From UBA1764 sp045616685 (lineage in GTDB: Bacteria > Bacillota > Clostridia > Peptostreptococcales > Anaerovoracaceae), in the NCBI GenBank assembly GCA_045616685.1, contig JAZLHF010000006.1:32957-96956 (forward strand): a DNA stretch of 64,000 nucleotides, given 5' to 3'. This document shows, in pieces, positions 36,428-45,333 of this stretch (positions are counted from its first letter, which is position 1; the number at the start of each line of letters is the position of its first letter). The position numbers and the translations under genes are program-made. Below the pieces are notes generated by a model, which ran no database searches, was not told where the DNA came from, and worked only from the letters and a program-made list of their open reading frames with translations.

Positions 36428-37288
36428 CTACTGTGGAATTTTCTCAAAAATGCAAGATTGGCAGCTTTCTGTTGCAGCGCCTGTCCAGTAAAGGCCGTCT
36501 TTGCCAGGAGCGAAGAAGCCTTCTGCATTTTCATAGTTTACAGTTGCTGTTTCGCCCTTGAAAGTTTCACATTTTTCATCGTTATAAACGAGAAGTCCAT
36601 CCTCTGCGAGAGTTGCTGTCATTGTCCATTCCATTGTTTCGTCAGCGCTATTGCCCCAGGTAACATCAATATAAACGAATCCGTCCATAGCTGTTACTGT
36701 TGCTGTTGCTCTCTGGCTAACTCTGTCCTGATAAGCTCCGGCAAGTTCTTCATAGATTGCCTGTGCTTCAGCATCAGTTGTGCCAGGCTTTGTCATTTGC
36801 TTTAACTCATCAGCCACGCTTTCAAATGTAGCCTGTTCCATTCCCTTATTATCATTAATGCAGAATACATACTGTGCATCAATTGTTGCCCAACGTGCGA
36901 GCTTGCAATCTTCGCTCTCAGCGTATTGAGTTTCATCTGATGGCATTATGCCTTGGAATGCTGTTCCATTTTCAAGATATACACCAGATGGATCAAAATC
37001 GTAATCCGGAGTAGCTCTGAATGTGCATTCATAGCTGTTAACTGTGAACTTGTATTCAGCAATGTTTCCACCAATTACTGCATAGAATGTATCGGTAACA
37101 CCCATTACTCCAGGAGCACAAAGCTTTGTGTTAAATACTGCGTTAAGCTCTTCAAGTGTTTCGTATTCAACGCAATCCCATGTTGTGCCGTCTCCACCAA
37201 CTACAGGTTCATCAGCCTCCTTTTTACCGCAAGCTGCAAAACTTAAAATCATTGCTAAGCATAAAGTAATTGCTAAAAATTTTTTCAT
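36428..37288 (-). CDS. Lipoprotein of unknown function
   Basis: 286 residues from the ATG at 37288 (AAAGGG upstream). The lipobox is LSFAAC, Cys near 20. The mature protein is acidic and beta-rich, with five further Cys. TMTATLAEDGLLVYNDEKCE and TVNYENAEGFFAPGKDGLYW repeat a pattern common in clostridial lipoproteins, but I do not recognise a family. The upstream region (37289-37404) has the inverted repeat GTGG...CCAC around 37330-37346. Confidence 0.75.
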   Translation of the reverse strand: MKKFLAITLCLAMILSFAACGKKEADEPVVGGDGTTWDCVEYETLEELNAVFNTKLCAPGVMGVTDTFYAVIGGNIAEYKFTVNSYECTFRATPDYDFDPSGVYLENGTAFQGIMPSDETQYAESEDCKLARWATIDAQYVFCINDNKGMEQATFESVADELKQMTKPGTTDAEAQAIYEELAGAYQDRVSQRATATVTAMDGFVYIDVTWGNSADETMEWTMTATLAEDGLLVYNDEKCETFKGETATVNYENAEGFFAPGKDGLYWTGAATESCQSCIFEKIPQ

Positions 37289-37406
37289 GTCTAATCCCTT
37301 TCTTGTTAAAAAATAAATTGCACAAAGTGGTATATATAGCCACACTAAAGTCTCGGTGTACACTATATTGTATAATTTTTTAATAAAAATTGCTATAGAA
37401 ACGTAA

Positions 37407-37432
37407 TAAAAACCGGCGTTTTGCCGGCTTTT
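37407..37432 (-). terminator. Intrinsic terminator of the glycyl-radical operon
   Basis: GCCGGC / GCCGGT with a 4-5 base loop, followed by TTTTTATT on the minus strand, 18 bases past the last gene. Confidence 0.85.
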
Positions 37433-37449
37433 GTAATATATTCCATTGG

Positions 37450-38094
37450 CTATTTTTCAATCTTTTCTATCTGCTTTGTCCAAAACTTAATAACAGTTGC
37501 ATTAAGTGCCGTCGTCATAAGCGTTCCTATGCCGATTCCCGTAAGCTTATGAGTAAGACTAAACGATAATATCAACGAAATACAAAGCATAATTATGTCA
37601 TTATAAAGTTTAGTGCGAGGTTTAGTCATATTGAATTTCTCTGAAATCCTTACAACCGCGTAATCATAAACCTGAAGTGGGTACGTGGTTTTAAAAAAGA
37701 ACGCTACTCCAAGCGCGGTGACTATTAAGCCAAGTACTAAGAACACGATTCTGCCACCCAAAGTTGCAGCCGGACCGTTTCCTCCCAAAAGTAAAAACCA
37801 ACCATCTAAAATATAACCAGAGATTACAGCTTCAACGAAAGTTAAAAGATATCTCCATTCAAACTTCTTCAATATGATTGTTAAGACAACAATCAATACG
37901 GCTTCATAAAAATATTCCGCAACGCCTTGAGAAAACCACACAAAGACTTCTCTAAAGTAGACATGCAAAATATATGGGCCTGCGGCTATCATTGAAAGTC
38001 CAAAATCTGACTTTGTCGCAAAGGCTATCCCTAACATACAAATTAAATTGCCTAAAATCCAATTAATTAAATTATACTTATTTTTCTCTTCCAT
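37450..38094 (-). CDS. YczE/YyaS-like integral membrane protein
   Basis: 214 residues with five or six membrane segments. LGNLICMLGIAFATKSDFGL, RYLLTFVEAVISGYILDGW and FFFKTTYPLQVYDYAVVRIS match the YczE/YyaS family, whose function is unknown. It starts 3 bases after the DeoR gene and ends the six-gene glycyl-radical operon. It may help import or export the operon's substrate, but that is only inference from position. Confidence 0.75.
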   Translation of the reverse strand: MEEKNKYNLINWILGNLICMLGIAFATKSDFGLSMIAAGPYILHVYFREVFVWFSQGVAEYFYEAVLIVVLTIILKKFEWRYLLTFVEAVISGYILDGWFLLLGGNGPAATLGGRIVFLVLGLIVTALGVAFFFKTTYPLQVYDYAVVRISEKFNMTKPRTKLYNDIIMLCISLILSFSLTHKLTGIGIGTLMTTALNATVIKFWTKQIEKIEK

Positions 38095-38097
38095 AAT

Positions 38098-38847
38098 TTA
38101 TTCTATTACAAGTTCGATATCGTGTTTTGATAAAGCCTCTACAAATTCCTTCTGCACCTTATTATCAGTAATTACTTTAAGTTCTATATCACTAAGGTTA
38201 AGTGCAACCGCGCCGCGCTTTCCAAACTTTTCGCTTTCGGTAAGCACTATTACCTGCCCTGCCTGACGAGCCATATCTCTTACTGCCTGGGCCCTCAGCT
38301 GATTGGCATGAGTAAATCCCGTTTTTTCTGTATATCCATCAACTCCAATAAAGAAATGATCAACATAAAAGTTGTCAACACACTGCCTAACCATTGGGCC
38401 AACCATTGCCTGGGCATCCTTTTGGTAGATTCCACCAAGAAGAATTATGTCAAAGTTTGACTCGTGGCGAATATGATCTGCGATATAAGCACTATTAGTA
38501 ATAATCGTCAAGTTCTTTTTAGTCTTAACTAAAATTTCTGCAAGTAGCGCGCAACAGCTTCCGCTTTCAATCATAACATTTTCCCCATCTTGCACAAGCT
38601 CTGCAGCTTTCTTGGCAATCTGCATCTTTTCTTCATAATGATATGCGAGCCTTCCGCTTATGTCGTCCTTACTGCGGAGAGTGGCAAAACCGTGCTCGCG
38701 CACTACGATTCCTTGCTTTTCAAGTTCATCTAAATCTTTACGAATTGTTACTTCTGATACGTCAAGCTTACCTGCCAAAGTCGCAACATCAATTCTATTT
38801 TCAGTTGTTAAGAGTGTAAGTATTTGATTTTGCCTGTTCTTAATCAT
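38098..38847 (-). CDS. DeoR family transcriptional regulator
   Basis: 249 residues. The N-terminal HTH (IDVATLAGKLDVSEVTIRKD, followed by LDELEKQG) and C-terminal DeoRC sugar-phosphate-binding domain (VMIESGSCCALLAEILV, FFIGVDGYTEKTGFTHANQL, VLTESEKFGKRG) are complete. DeoR regulators repress sugar genes and respond to a phosphorylated intermediate. A repeated TTTCRTNCGWAA element at the operon promoter is a likely operator. It overlaps the activase gene by 4 bases (ATGA). Confidence 0.93.
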   Translation of the reverse strand: MIKNRQNQILTLLTTENRIDVATLAGKLDVSEVTIRKDLDELEKQGIVVREHGFATLRSKDDISGRLAYHYEEKMQIAKKAAELVQDGENVMIESGSCCALLAEILVKTKKNLTIITNSAYIADHIRHESNFDIILLGGIYQKDAQAMVGPMVRQCVDNFYVDHFFIGVDGYTEKTGFTHANQLRAQAVRDMARQAGQVIVLTESEKFGKRGAVALNLSDIELKVITDNKVQKEFVEALSKHDIELVIE

Positions 38848-39746
38848 ATAAATACATCCTTTTTTGCATTGACGAATACTTGCTTATATTCTTCTAAATC
38901 TTCGGGATAAAGTGCTGACACATCTTCGTATTCAAACTTCTTCCCAAGAAGTGCATATTTATTTTCACCAAACTTATGGAATGGCAAAAGCTGAATTCTG
39001 TTTAGTCCAAGTTTATTCATACATTTAACGAAACCTTCAGCATCTTCAGAAGAGTCATTAAATCCAGGAATAACAGGCAAACGAAGCAGAATATTCATAC
39101 CCGCATCTGCCGCAGCTTTAATATTTTTAAGTATTAACTCGTTGTTAACACCAGTACCTTCTTTATGTTTTTTAGAATTCCAGTGCTTAATATCGCAAAG
39201 AAGCAAATCTGCGTTTGATACAACATCAAGGTAAACATCTGTATCTGCATAGCTTGTCGTTTCTATTACAGTATGAAGGCCTTCAGCCTTGCATGCTAAA
39301 AGCAATGCTTTTGCAAACTCTGGTTGAGATAATATTTCACCACCCGACAGAGTGACTCCACCGCCACTTTCTTCATAAAAAGCTTTGTCCTGAAGCACAA
39401 CCTTCATCACATCTTCAACGGTCTTGTATTCACCTTCAGCAGAAAGCGCATGGCCCGGACATTCAGCGCAGCATGACATACAGCTTTTGCAGGTGTTAGG
39501 ATTAATGACGACATTTCCATCTTCTATGCTTATAGCCTTTCTGCTACACTTCTCTTTGCAGTGTCCACAGTGTAGGCATTTCTTTTCATCCCAAAGAATC
39601 TGAATTTTATCAAACTGACTTTCTGGATTAGAGCACCATTTGCAAGCTAATGGACAACCTTTTAAAAAGACCGTGGTTCGAATACCCGGCCCATCGTGCA
39701 GACTGTATTTTTGAATATCAAAAACTATACCTTTAACTTGCTTCAT
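38844..39746 (-). CDS. Glycyl-radical enzyme activating protein (radical SAM, two ferredoxin clusters)
   Basis: 300 residues. DIQKYSLHDGPGIRTTVFLK and the radical-SAM motif CPLACKWC are followed by two 4Fe-4S ferredoxin motifs (CLHCGHCKEKC and CKSCMSCCAEC, about residues 58-94) and SGGGVTLSGGEIL. The two extra clusters are typical of activases for dehydratase and decarboxylase-type glycyl-radical enzymes, not classic PflA. It abstracts hydrogen from the glycine of the enzyme at 41363-43777. The start directly follows the ROK kinase stop. Confidence 0.95.
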   Translation of the reverse strand: MKQVKGIVFDIQKYSLHDGPGIRTTVFLKGCPLACKWCSNPESQFDKIQILWDEKKCLHCGHCKEKCSRKAISIEDGNVVINPNTCKSCMSCCAECPGHALSAEGEYKTVEDVMKVVLQDKAFYEESGGGVTLSGGEILSQPEFAKALLLACKAEGLHTVIETTSYADTDVYLDVVSNADLLLCDIKHWNSKKHKEGTGVNNELILKNIKAAADAGMNILLRLPVIPGFNDSSEDAEGFVKCMNKLGLNRIQLLPFHKFGENKYALLGKKFEYEDVSALYPEDLEEYKQVFVNAKKDVFI

Positions 39747-40637
39747 CTAAGATTTTTTACTAATTAAATACTGAACTACACCAATTAAATTTGCATCATT
39801 TCCAAATGTGCACTTTACAACTTCAGCTTTCGGAAGAGGATAAGGACTTTCTTCATAGAGTTTTTCAAGTTCAATTTGAATTTGCTTAATCAATGCTTCC
39901 TGAGCACTTACTCCGCCACCAATAGCGAAACGTTCTGGGTCAAACACTGTTTGCAGATTAAAAATCTGAAGAGCAACATTTCTTGAATATTCAGAAAGAG
40001 CTTTTTGCGCTTCTTTTCTCCCTTCGTGATATGCATTGAAAACTTTTTCTCCGTCAACATCATCAAGTTTTAATCCCGCTTCCTTTGCATATAAACGGCA
40101 AAGCTCTAATACACTACACTGATTCCCCCAATACTGAGTTAGGTTCGGTTGTTTTTCGCCACTTGTCATAATATATGAAACTTCTCCGGCAGAAAAATGT
40201 GTGCCGGCAATAAGTTTGCGATTATGAATAATTCCGCCACCAATCATAGTTCCAAGGAGAATTACAATTCCGTCGTTTACATCTTTAAGAGAGCCTAATG
40301 AAGCTTCTGCCATAACGGCGCATTTAGCATCATTTGCAAGCAAAATCTTGGTTTGGCATTTTTTATAAAGTGCATCTTGCATATAAAAATCATTATTGTA
40401 GCGCAAAGCTCCGCCCATAGCACAATAGCCCTTACTGCTGTCAATAATTCCAGGCATAGCAATTGCCATAGCTTCAGCCTCTGGGTACTTTTTATATATT
40501 GACGCCAATGCTTCCAAGAGATCTTCTCGGCATGTTTGTGGAGTCGGAAATTTACCCTGATTAAAGAAATGAGCATTTTCATCCATAAGGGCATATTTAA
40601 TCATTGTCCCACCGATGTCGAATGCTAATACTTTCAT
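39747..40637 (-). CDS. ROK family sugar kinase
   Basis: 296 residues. The ATP motif is AFDIGGTMIKYALMDE; NDAKCAVMAEA carries the catalytic Asp; GTMIGGGIIHNRKLIAG and AIGGGVSAQEA follow. The classic zinc-binding Cys cluster of NagC-type ROK proteins is not seen, as in some kinases. AAGGAGAG precedes the start. In the operon it would phosphorylate the sugar or polyol that feeds the glycyl-radical enzyme and aldolase. Confidence 0.9.
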   Translation of the reverse strand: MKVLAFDIGGTMIKYALMDENAHFFNQGKFPTPQTCREDLLEALASIYKKYPEAEAMAIAMPGIIDSSKGYCAMGGALRYNNDFYMQDALYKKCQTKILLANDAKCAVMAEASLGSLKDVNDGIVILLGTMIGGGIIHNRKLIAGTHFSAGEVSYIMTSGEKQPNLTQYWGNQCSVLELCRLYAKEAGLKLDDVDGEKVFNAYHEGRKEAQKALSEYSRNVALQIFNLQTVFDPERFAIGGGVSAQEALIKQIQIELEKLYEESPYPLPKAEVVKCTFGNDANLIGVVQYLISKKS

Positions 40638-40656
40638 ACTCTCTCCTTAAAACGTT

Positions 40657-41340
40657 TTATTTACAGTTTTCCATTGTTACAGCTTCGCCTGCAAGACCAA
40701 AAAAATCACTTCTGAATTTTTCAACTGCTTCTGTAACTGAATCGTTTGCAAACATGCCATCGATTACATCAGGAGAAACTGTAACAGCCTTTACTCCATA
40801 CTTAACAAGATCAAGAACCTGTTTTGCATTCTTAAAGCTTGCTGCAAGAAGTCCACTATATTCAAAACCGTTATTCTGAATGGCGTCGTGGATGTCCTTA
40901 GAAACTTGAACACCGTCAAATCCCAAGTTGTAAATACGATTTACATATGGAGCAACGTATTCTGCCCCACACTTTGCAGCCATGATGCCTTGCATTGTTG
41001 TGTAGATTGCCGTTCCTATAAAACGAATCCCTTCTTTCTTTAAGAGCTTCATAGCTTTATACCCTTCAGGAATACATGGAATCTTTACTAAGGTTGTATT
41101 ACCAAGCTCCTTAACGATTTTTCTTGCTTCGGCAACCATACCTTCGGCATTATTTGAAATTACCTGAACGAAAAGCTCTCCGTCAGAGCCGATGATAGAG
41201 CGGATTTCCTTTAATACTGTATAAGGATTTCTTCCAGCCTTAGCAAGAATTGATGGATTAGTTGAAACGCCATCAATAGGATATAAATCACACAAACGTC
41301 TGATGTCATCTACATTGGCATTATCAATACAAAACTTCAT
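40657..41340 (-). CDS. Fructose-6-phosphate aldolase / transaldolase-like protein (FSA type)
   Basis: 227 residues from the ATG at 41340, chosen for the perfect GGAGG upstream. MKFCIDNANVDDIRRLCDL, DGVSTNPSILAKAG and TLVKIPCIPEGYKAMKLL (Schiff-base Lys) identify the small FSA/TalC class; YVAPYVNRIYNLGFDGV fits too. FSA enzymes split ketose 6-phosphates into dihydroxyacetone, or 1-deoxy analogues such as hydroxyacetone, plus glyceraldehyde 3-phosphate. E. coli also keeps FSA genes beside glycyl-radical enzyme genes. Confidence 0.92.
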   Translation of the reverse strand: MKFCIDNANVDDIRRLCDLYPIDGVSTNPSILAKAGRNPYTVLKEIRSIIGSDGELFVQVISNNAEGMVAEARKIVKELGNTTLVKIPCIPEGYKAMKLLKKEGIRFIGTAIYTTMQGIMAAKCGAEYVAPYVNRIYNLGFDGVQVSKDIHDAIQNNGFEYSGLLAASFKNAKQVLDLVKYGVKAVTVSPDVIDGMFANDSVTEAVEKFRSDFFGLAGEAVTMENCK

Positions 41341-41362
41341 TTGAAACCTCCACTCGATTTCT

Positions 41363-43777
41363 TTATAAACTTTGCTCGGTACGAGCAATAATATCATCCT
41401 GAGTCTTCTTGGAAAGAACATTAAAGAATGCACTATATCCTGCCACTCGAACGATTAAATCTTTGTGATTTTCTGGATGTGCCTGAGCATCTAATAATGT
41501 TTCTCTTGATACAATATTGTACTGCACATGATATCCGTGAAGACGATTAAAAAATGTGCTAATAAGCATCTCAAGTTTTTGCTTATTTTCTTCAGATTCA
41601 AGCATCTGAGGTGTCATCTTCTGATTAAGCAAAGAGCCTCCGGTAATCTTTTCAGTTCTCAATTTAGACACTGACTTAAACACTGCAGTTGGCCCATTCT
41701 TATCCGCATTGTGTGCAGGGCTAGAACCTTCTGCAAGCGGTTCAAACGCGTGGCGTCCATCCGGAGTAGCGCATGTTCCCATACCCTGACCTACATTAGC
41801 ACTAATTGAAGATGTTCCTGAATATCGGATTCCTCCAATCGGACCACGACCATAGCGGGTATTTGGATACTTCGCAATTTCATCCATATAACTATCATAT
41901 GCTTGAACAACGAGCTGGTCAACATAATCATCATCATTGCCATACTTTGGAGCATCATTTATAAGCATTTCTTGAATACGCTTACTTTCTGCCGACTGAA
42001 AATCATCAAGAATAGCATCCCAAAGCTGCTGTTTTGCAATCTTTTTTTCTTCAAAGACAAGCTTTTTGATAGCTGCAAGAGAATCTGCCATATTACCTAT
42101 TCCAACCTGAAGCCCAGAAATAAAATCGTAGACTGCTCCGCCTTCTTTAATAGTTTTCCCTCTGCAAAGACAATCATCAGTAAGTGTCGAACAAAGAATA
42201 TCAGGAACATCTCGTTCTGATGCCTTATCAATTGCATTTTCCACAATTACGCTATAGCGAGTGTATTCACGGATGCTTTTATTCCAAGCATCCATGAGTT
42301 CTTCATAGCTATTCATATCAACGAAATGACCATATCCTTTTGTAAAACGTTTGCCACTTGTCAAATCTACGCCGTTGTTCATTACACAAAGAAGCAAACG
42401 TGGAAAGTTTACATAAGACATCCCCGTTACGCGGTAGCCCCACTTACCAGGAACTGCAGTTTCGACACAACCAATTGCACTATAATTATAAGCATCCTCT
42501 TCTTTAACACCCCAACTAATGAATGATGGAATAATAATCTCATCATTGTTAAGAGCCGGCATGCCAAACCCAAGTTTCATAACTTCGATGCATTCATCAA
42601 AAAAATGCTTATCTAAATTCTTATGATAACGTACTGTTAAGTTAGGCTGTGTCAATCTTGTCTGGGCTACAGATTTAAGAACAGCAAAACTAAGTTCATT
42701 TACTGCGTCTTTCTTGTCAGTTGTCTGACCGCCAATAGTAACATTTTGATACATTGGAGAGCCTGCTGAACTTAACGTATGCGCCTGTGAACGAACTTTA
42801 TTAATTGTTAAAGTTTTTATCCAAAGATTGCTTAAAAGCTCTAATACTTCTTCTTCAGTAATAACTCCAGCGTCGATATCATTCTTATAGAATGGATACA
42901 TGTACTGATCGAAACGACCATAGCTGAGTGAATGTCCATTAGATTCAATCTGAAGAATCAACTGAATAAACCATACTGACTGAACTGCCTCGCGGAAGCT
43001 GTCGGCCTTTTCATATGGGACCTTTGTGCAGATTCTGCTGATTTCAAGAAGTTCTGCTTTTCTTTGTGCATCATCTGTCTTGTCTGCCAATTCTTTTGCA
43101 AGATTGCTATAACGGGCCGCAAAGTCTTTTACAGCTTCAATTACAATAAGCACAGCTTTATAAAAAACATACTTATCAATTGCCTCAGGGTCTGTAAGAT
43201 CAAGAGCTTCTTTATATTCTCTTGCTCTCTTTTCATATGAAACAAGTCCTTCATTGATGAGCCTATTATAATTTACTGCAAGGTGAGCGTCTCCGGCATT
43301 AAGTTTACCTTCCATACCGAATACGCCTGTTTCCATGTAGACACTAACTTCGTCTGGAAGAAGTGCTCCGCCACGAGAACGAAGATTGTTGTTTTCCCAA
43401 AATGGCGCAATCTCTCTAAGCTGCTTCTTAGTTTCTTCAGTAATATAGAAAACATCCCCATCCCTTTTCTCGAAAAGATCAAGTTCTTTAATTACAAAAT
43501 CTAAAGTGTATTCAGGGAAAATTGGAGCATTAACATTTTTGGTTGCCTGATTGCCAACGATTAAAGTCTTGTCCTCAATATAAATGCTCATGTTCTCTAA
43601 GATATGTTTAAGCATTAATGCGCGCAGCATAACTCGAGGCTGATTCTGATTAGCCTTATAGCATTCCGTTGCTAAAACAGCACGCTCTGCATCGATATAT
43701 GGTTTTTCTTCTAAAACTTCAGTTCTAAACGCCTTCATTCTATCTGTAAGGCATCCAAAGTGCTGAGTATTTTGCAT
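41363..43777 (-). CDS. Glycyl-radical enzyme, dehydratase-type (PflD/YbiW-like)
   Basis: 804 residues. The C-terminal glycyl motif RVAGYSAFF puts the radical on Gly780. The active site reads YSAIGCVETAVPGK: thiyl Cys437, with Glu439 two residues on. The single Cys followed by Val-Glu excludes pyruvate formate-lyase (Cys-Cys) and fits dehydratases and other eliminases. The substrate cannot be read from sequence. With a ROK kinase, an FSA aldolase, a dedicated activase and DeoR in one operon, a phosphorylated sugar or anhydro-sugar is the best guess. No microcompartment genes are present. GAGGGG precedes the start. Confidence 0.95.
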   Translation of the reverse strand: MQNTQHFGCLTDRMKAFRTEVLEEKPYIDAERAVLATECYKANQNQPRVMLRALMLKHILENMSIYIEDKTLIVGNQATKNVNAPIFPEYTLDFVIKELDLFEKRDGDVFYITEETKKQLREIAPFWENNNLRSRGGALLPDEVSVYMETGVFGMEGKLNAGDAHLAVNYNRLINEGLVSYEKRAREYKEALDLTDPEAIDKYVFYKAVLIVIEAVKDFAARYSNLAKELADKTDDAQRKAELLEISRICTKVPYEKADSFREAVQSVWFIQLILQIESNGHSLSYGRFDQYMYPFYKNDIDAGVITEEEVLELLSNLWIKTLTINKVRSQAHTLSSAGSPMYQNVTIGGQTTDKKDAVNELSFAVLKSVAQTRLTQPNLTVRYHKNLDKHFFDECIEVMKLGFGMPALNNDEIIIPSFISWGVKEEDAYNYSAIGCVETAVPGKWGYRVTGMSYVNFPRLLLCVMNNGVDLTSGKRFTKGYGHFVDMNSYEELMDAWNKSIREYTRYSVIVENAIDKASERDVPDILCSTLTDDCLCRGKTIKEGGAVYDFISGLQVGIGNMADSLAAIKKLVFEEKKIAKQQLWDAILDDFQSAESKRIQEMLINDAPKYGNDDDYVDQLVVQAYDSYMDEIAKYPNTRYGRGPIGGIRYSGTSSISANVGQGMGTCATPDGRHAFEPLAEGSSPAHNADKNGPTAVFKSVSKLRTEKITGGSLLNQKMTPQMLESEENKQKLEMLISTFFNRLHGYHVQYNIVSRETLLDAQAHPENHKDLIVRVAGYSAFFNVLSKKTQDDIIARTEQSL

Positions 43778-43788
43778 ATTTTCCCCTC

Positions 43789-43823
43789 TTTCATACGAAA
43801 TATTTTTCGCTTTCGTTCGTAAA
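43789..43823 (-). promoter_or_regulatory. Candidate DeoR operator: two copies of TTTCRTNCGWAA
   Basis: TTTCATACGAAA (43789-43800) and TTTCGTTCGTAAA (43811-43823) are two similar, nearly palindromic sites in the same orientation, 22 bases apart. They cover the expected transcription start and leader of the glycyl-radical operon. The pattern resembles DeoR/GlpR operators. Confidence 0.6.
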
Positions 43824-43824
43824 C

Positions 43825-43853
43825 ATTATACTTCGTTGGCCTATCCTTGTCAA
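43825..43853 (-). promoter_or_regulatory. Consensus promoter of the glycyl-radical operon
   Basis: TTGACA (43848-43853), 17 bases, TATAAT (43825-43830) on the minus strand: a perfect sigma-A promoter, 48 bases from the start codon. Confidence 0.88.
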
Positions 43854-43888
43854 TTTACTAATAGCTCCTATTCTTTTCAAATTGCATG

Positions 43889-43920
43889 AAAAAAGAGGCT
43901 TCATAATTGAAGCCTCTTTT
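43889..43920 (-). terminator. Intrinsic terminator of the CoA-transferase/permease operon
   Basis: Perfect 12-base arms AAAAGAGGCTTC / GAAGCCTCTTTT with a 6-base loop, ending in a T run on either strand, 19 bases past the permease stop. Confidence 0.9.
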
Positions 43921-43939
43921 AATTACTTTTGTAATCTTA

Positions 43940-45238
43940 TTAGAATACGATTCCAAGAGAAGCAAGGATAATAGCAATGATAGTCGTGCAAATTGGAATA
44001 ACAACTGATGTCATGCACATATCAAGGTATGCTTCTTTGTGTGTAAGTCCGCAAACAGAGAGAGCTGTTACAACAGCGCCATTGTGTGGGAGTGAATCGA
44101 GTCCGCCTGAAGAGAGGGAAGCGATTCTGTGGAATACTGAAAGTGGAATACCACTTGTCTGTGACATAACTGTGAACTTGTCAGCAAGAGCTTCGAGAGC
44201 AATTCCCATACCACCGGAAGCGGAACCTGTAGCACCAGCAAGTACGTTAACAGCAACTGCTACGGAAATAAGTGGATTTCCTTCAATACCCATCATAGCA
44301 TCTGTTAAGATACCGAAACCAGCAACTGCCTTAACTACGGAGCCAAAACCTACTACAGCAGATGTGTTGATAATGGAACCCATTGAACCAGCAGCACCTT
44401 CGTTCATAATCTTTACGAAACCATAGTCCATAACCTTCTTCCAAGCTGTTACGATAGCAAGAACTACGCCGATAGCAAGAGAGATGATAATCTGGCTTGT
44501 GATAGCAAGAACTACTACTACAACTACGAGTGGAAGGAATGCAAGGATAGGGTTCATAATCTTTTCGTTAGGATCTGGTTCTGCAACTTCTTTTCTTCCT
44601 TCGAAACCGATACCCTTCTTTTCATACTGTTTCTGACGAATTGTAAGCCATATTACACCAGCAACAAGCATGATTGCAGCTGAAATTAATCCGAGTACAG
44701 GGGAAGCACTAGCTGTTGTTCCGAAATACTGCATTGGGATTAAGTTCTGAATCTGTGGGCTTCCTGGGATAGCTGTCATTGTGAATGTGAATGCACCACA
44801 AGCAAATGCACCAGGAATAAGTCTTTCAGTAATGTTAGCTTCCTTGAATACGGAAACAGCGAGTGGGTATACGATGAAGATAGCTACGAAAAGTGATACA
44901 CCACCGTATGTGATTGCAGCGCATGAAAGAACTACTGCGAGAATAGCTCTCTTGCTTCCTACAACCTTTACTACCCAGTAACCTACTGATTTAGCAGCTC
45001 CTGTCATGTCAAGGATTTTTCCGAAGATAGCTCCGAGCATGAATGTCGGGAACCAAGATTTTGTAAATCCTACGAAACCTGTCATGTATGTTTCAGCATA
45101 GGTGTCGATAAGATTTAAGCCACCAAAGAGTGCAACAAGAAGTGCGCAGATTGGAGCAGCCCAAATTGGGGATACACCCTTGTAGGATAAGAAAATAAGA
45201 AGTGCTAATCCTACAAAGATACCGATTAAACTTACCAT
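43940..45238 (-). CDS. GntP family permease
   Basis: 432 residues from the ATG at 45238 (AAAGG upstream). About twelve membrane segments; WFPTFMLGAIFGKILDMTGA, TYGGVSLFVAIFIVYPLA, GSPQIQNLIPMQYFGTTA and SLPHNGAVVTALSVCGLTHK are GntP hallmarks. GntP carriers take up gluconate and related hydroxy acids, and members beside CoA-transferases are linked to 3-hydroxybutyrate and similar acids. It follows the CoA-transferase gene after a 95-base gap with a long hairpin. Confidence 0.9.
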   Translation of the reverse strand: MVSLIGIFVGLALLIFLSYKGVSPIWAAPICALLVALFGGLNLIDTYAETYMTGFVGFTKSWFPTFMLGAIFGKILDMTGAAKSVGYWVVKVVGSKRAILAVVLSCAAITYGGVSLFVAIFIVYPLAVSVFKEANITERLIPGAFACGAFTFTMTAIPGSPQIQNLIPMQYFGTTASASPVLGLISAAIMLVAGVIWLTIRQKQYEKKGIGFEGRKEVAEPDPNEKIMNPILAFLPLVVVVVVLAITSQIIISLAIGVVLAIVTAWKKVMDYGFVKIMNEGAAGSMGSIINTSAVVGFGSVVKAVAGFGILTDAMMGIEGNPLISVAVAVNVLAGATGSASGGMGIALEALADKFTVMSQTSGIPLSVFHRIASLSSGGLDSLPHNGAVVTALSVCGLTHKEAYLDMCMTSVVIPICTTIIAIILASLGIVF

Positions 45239-45279
45239 ATTCTTTTCTACCTTTCTTAAAAATATGTATAAATAATTCC

Positions 45280-45314
45280 TTGTACTGCCGAAGCAAAACA
45301 CAACGGCAGTACAA
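45280..45314 (-). other. Intercistronic hairpin between CoA-transferase and GntP genes
   Basis: Perfect 11-base arms TTGTACTGCCG / CGGCAGTACAA with a 13-base loop, and no T run after it on the minus strand. It is more likely an RNA-stabilising or processing structure than a terminator. Confidence 0.6.
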
Positions 45315-45333
45315 TTTAACAAAACCTATATAA

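Noticed and set aside
41341..41433. Longer N-terminus for the FSA aldolase
   Set aside because: The extension lies inside the glycyl-radical gene, and a perfect GGAGG favours the ATG at 41340.
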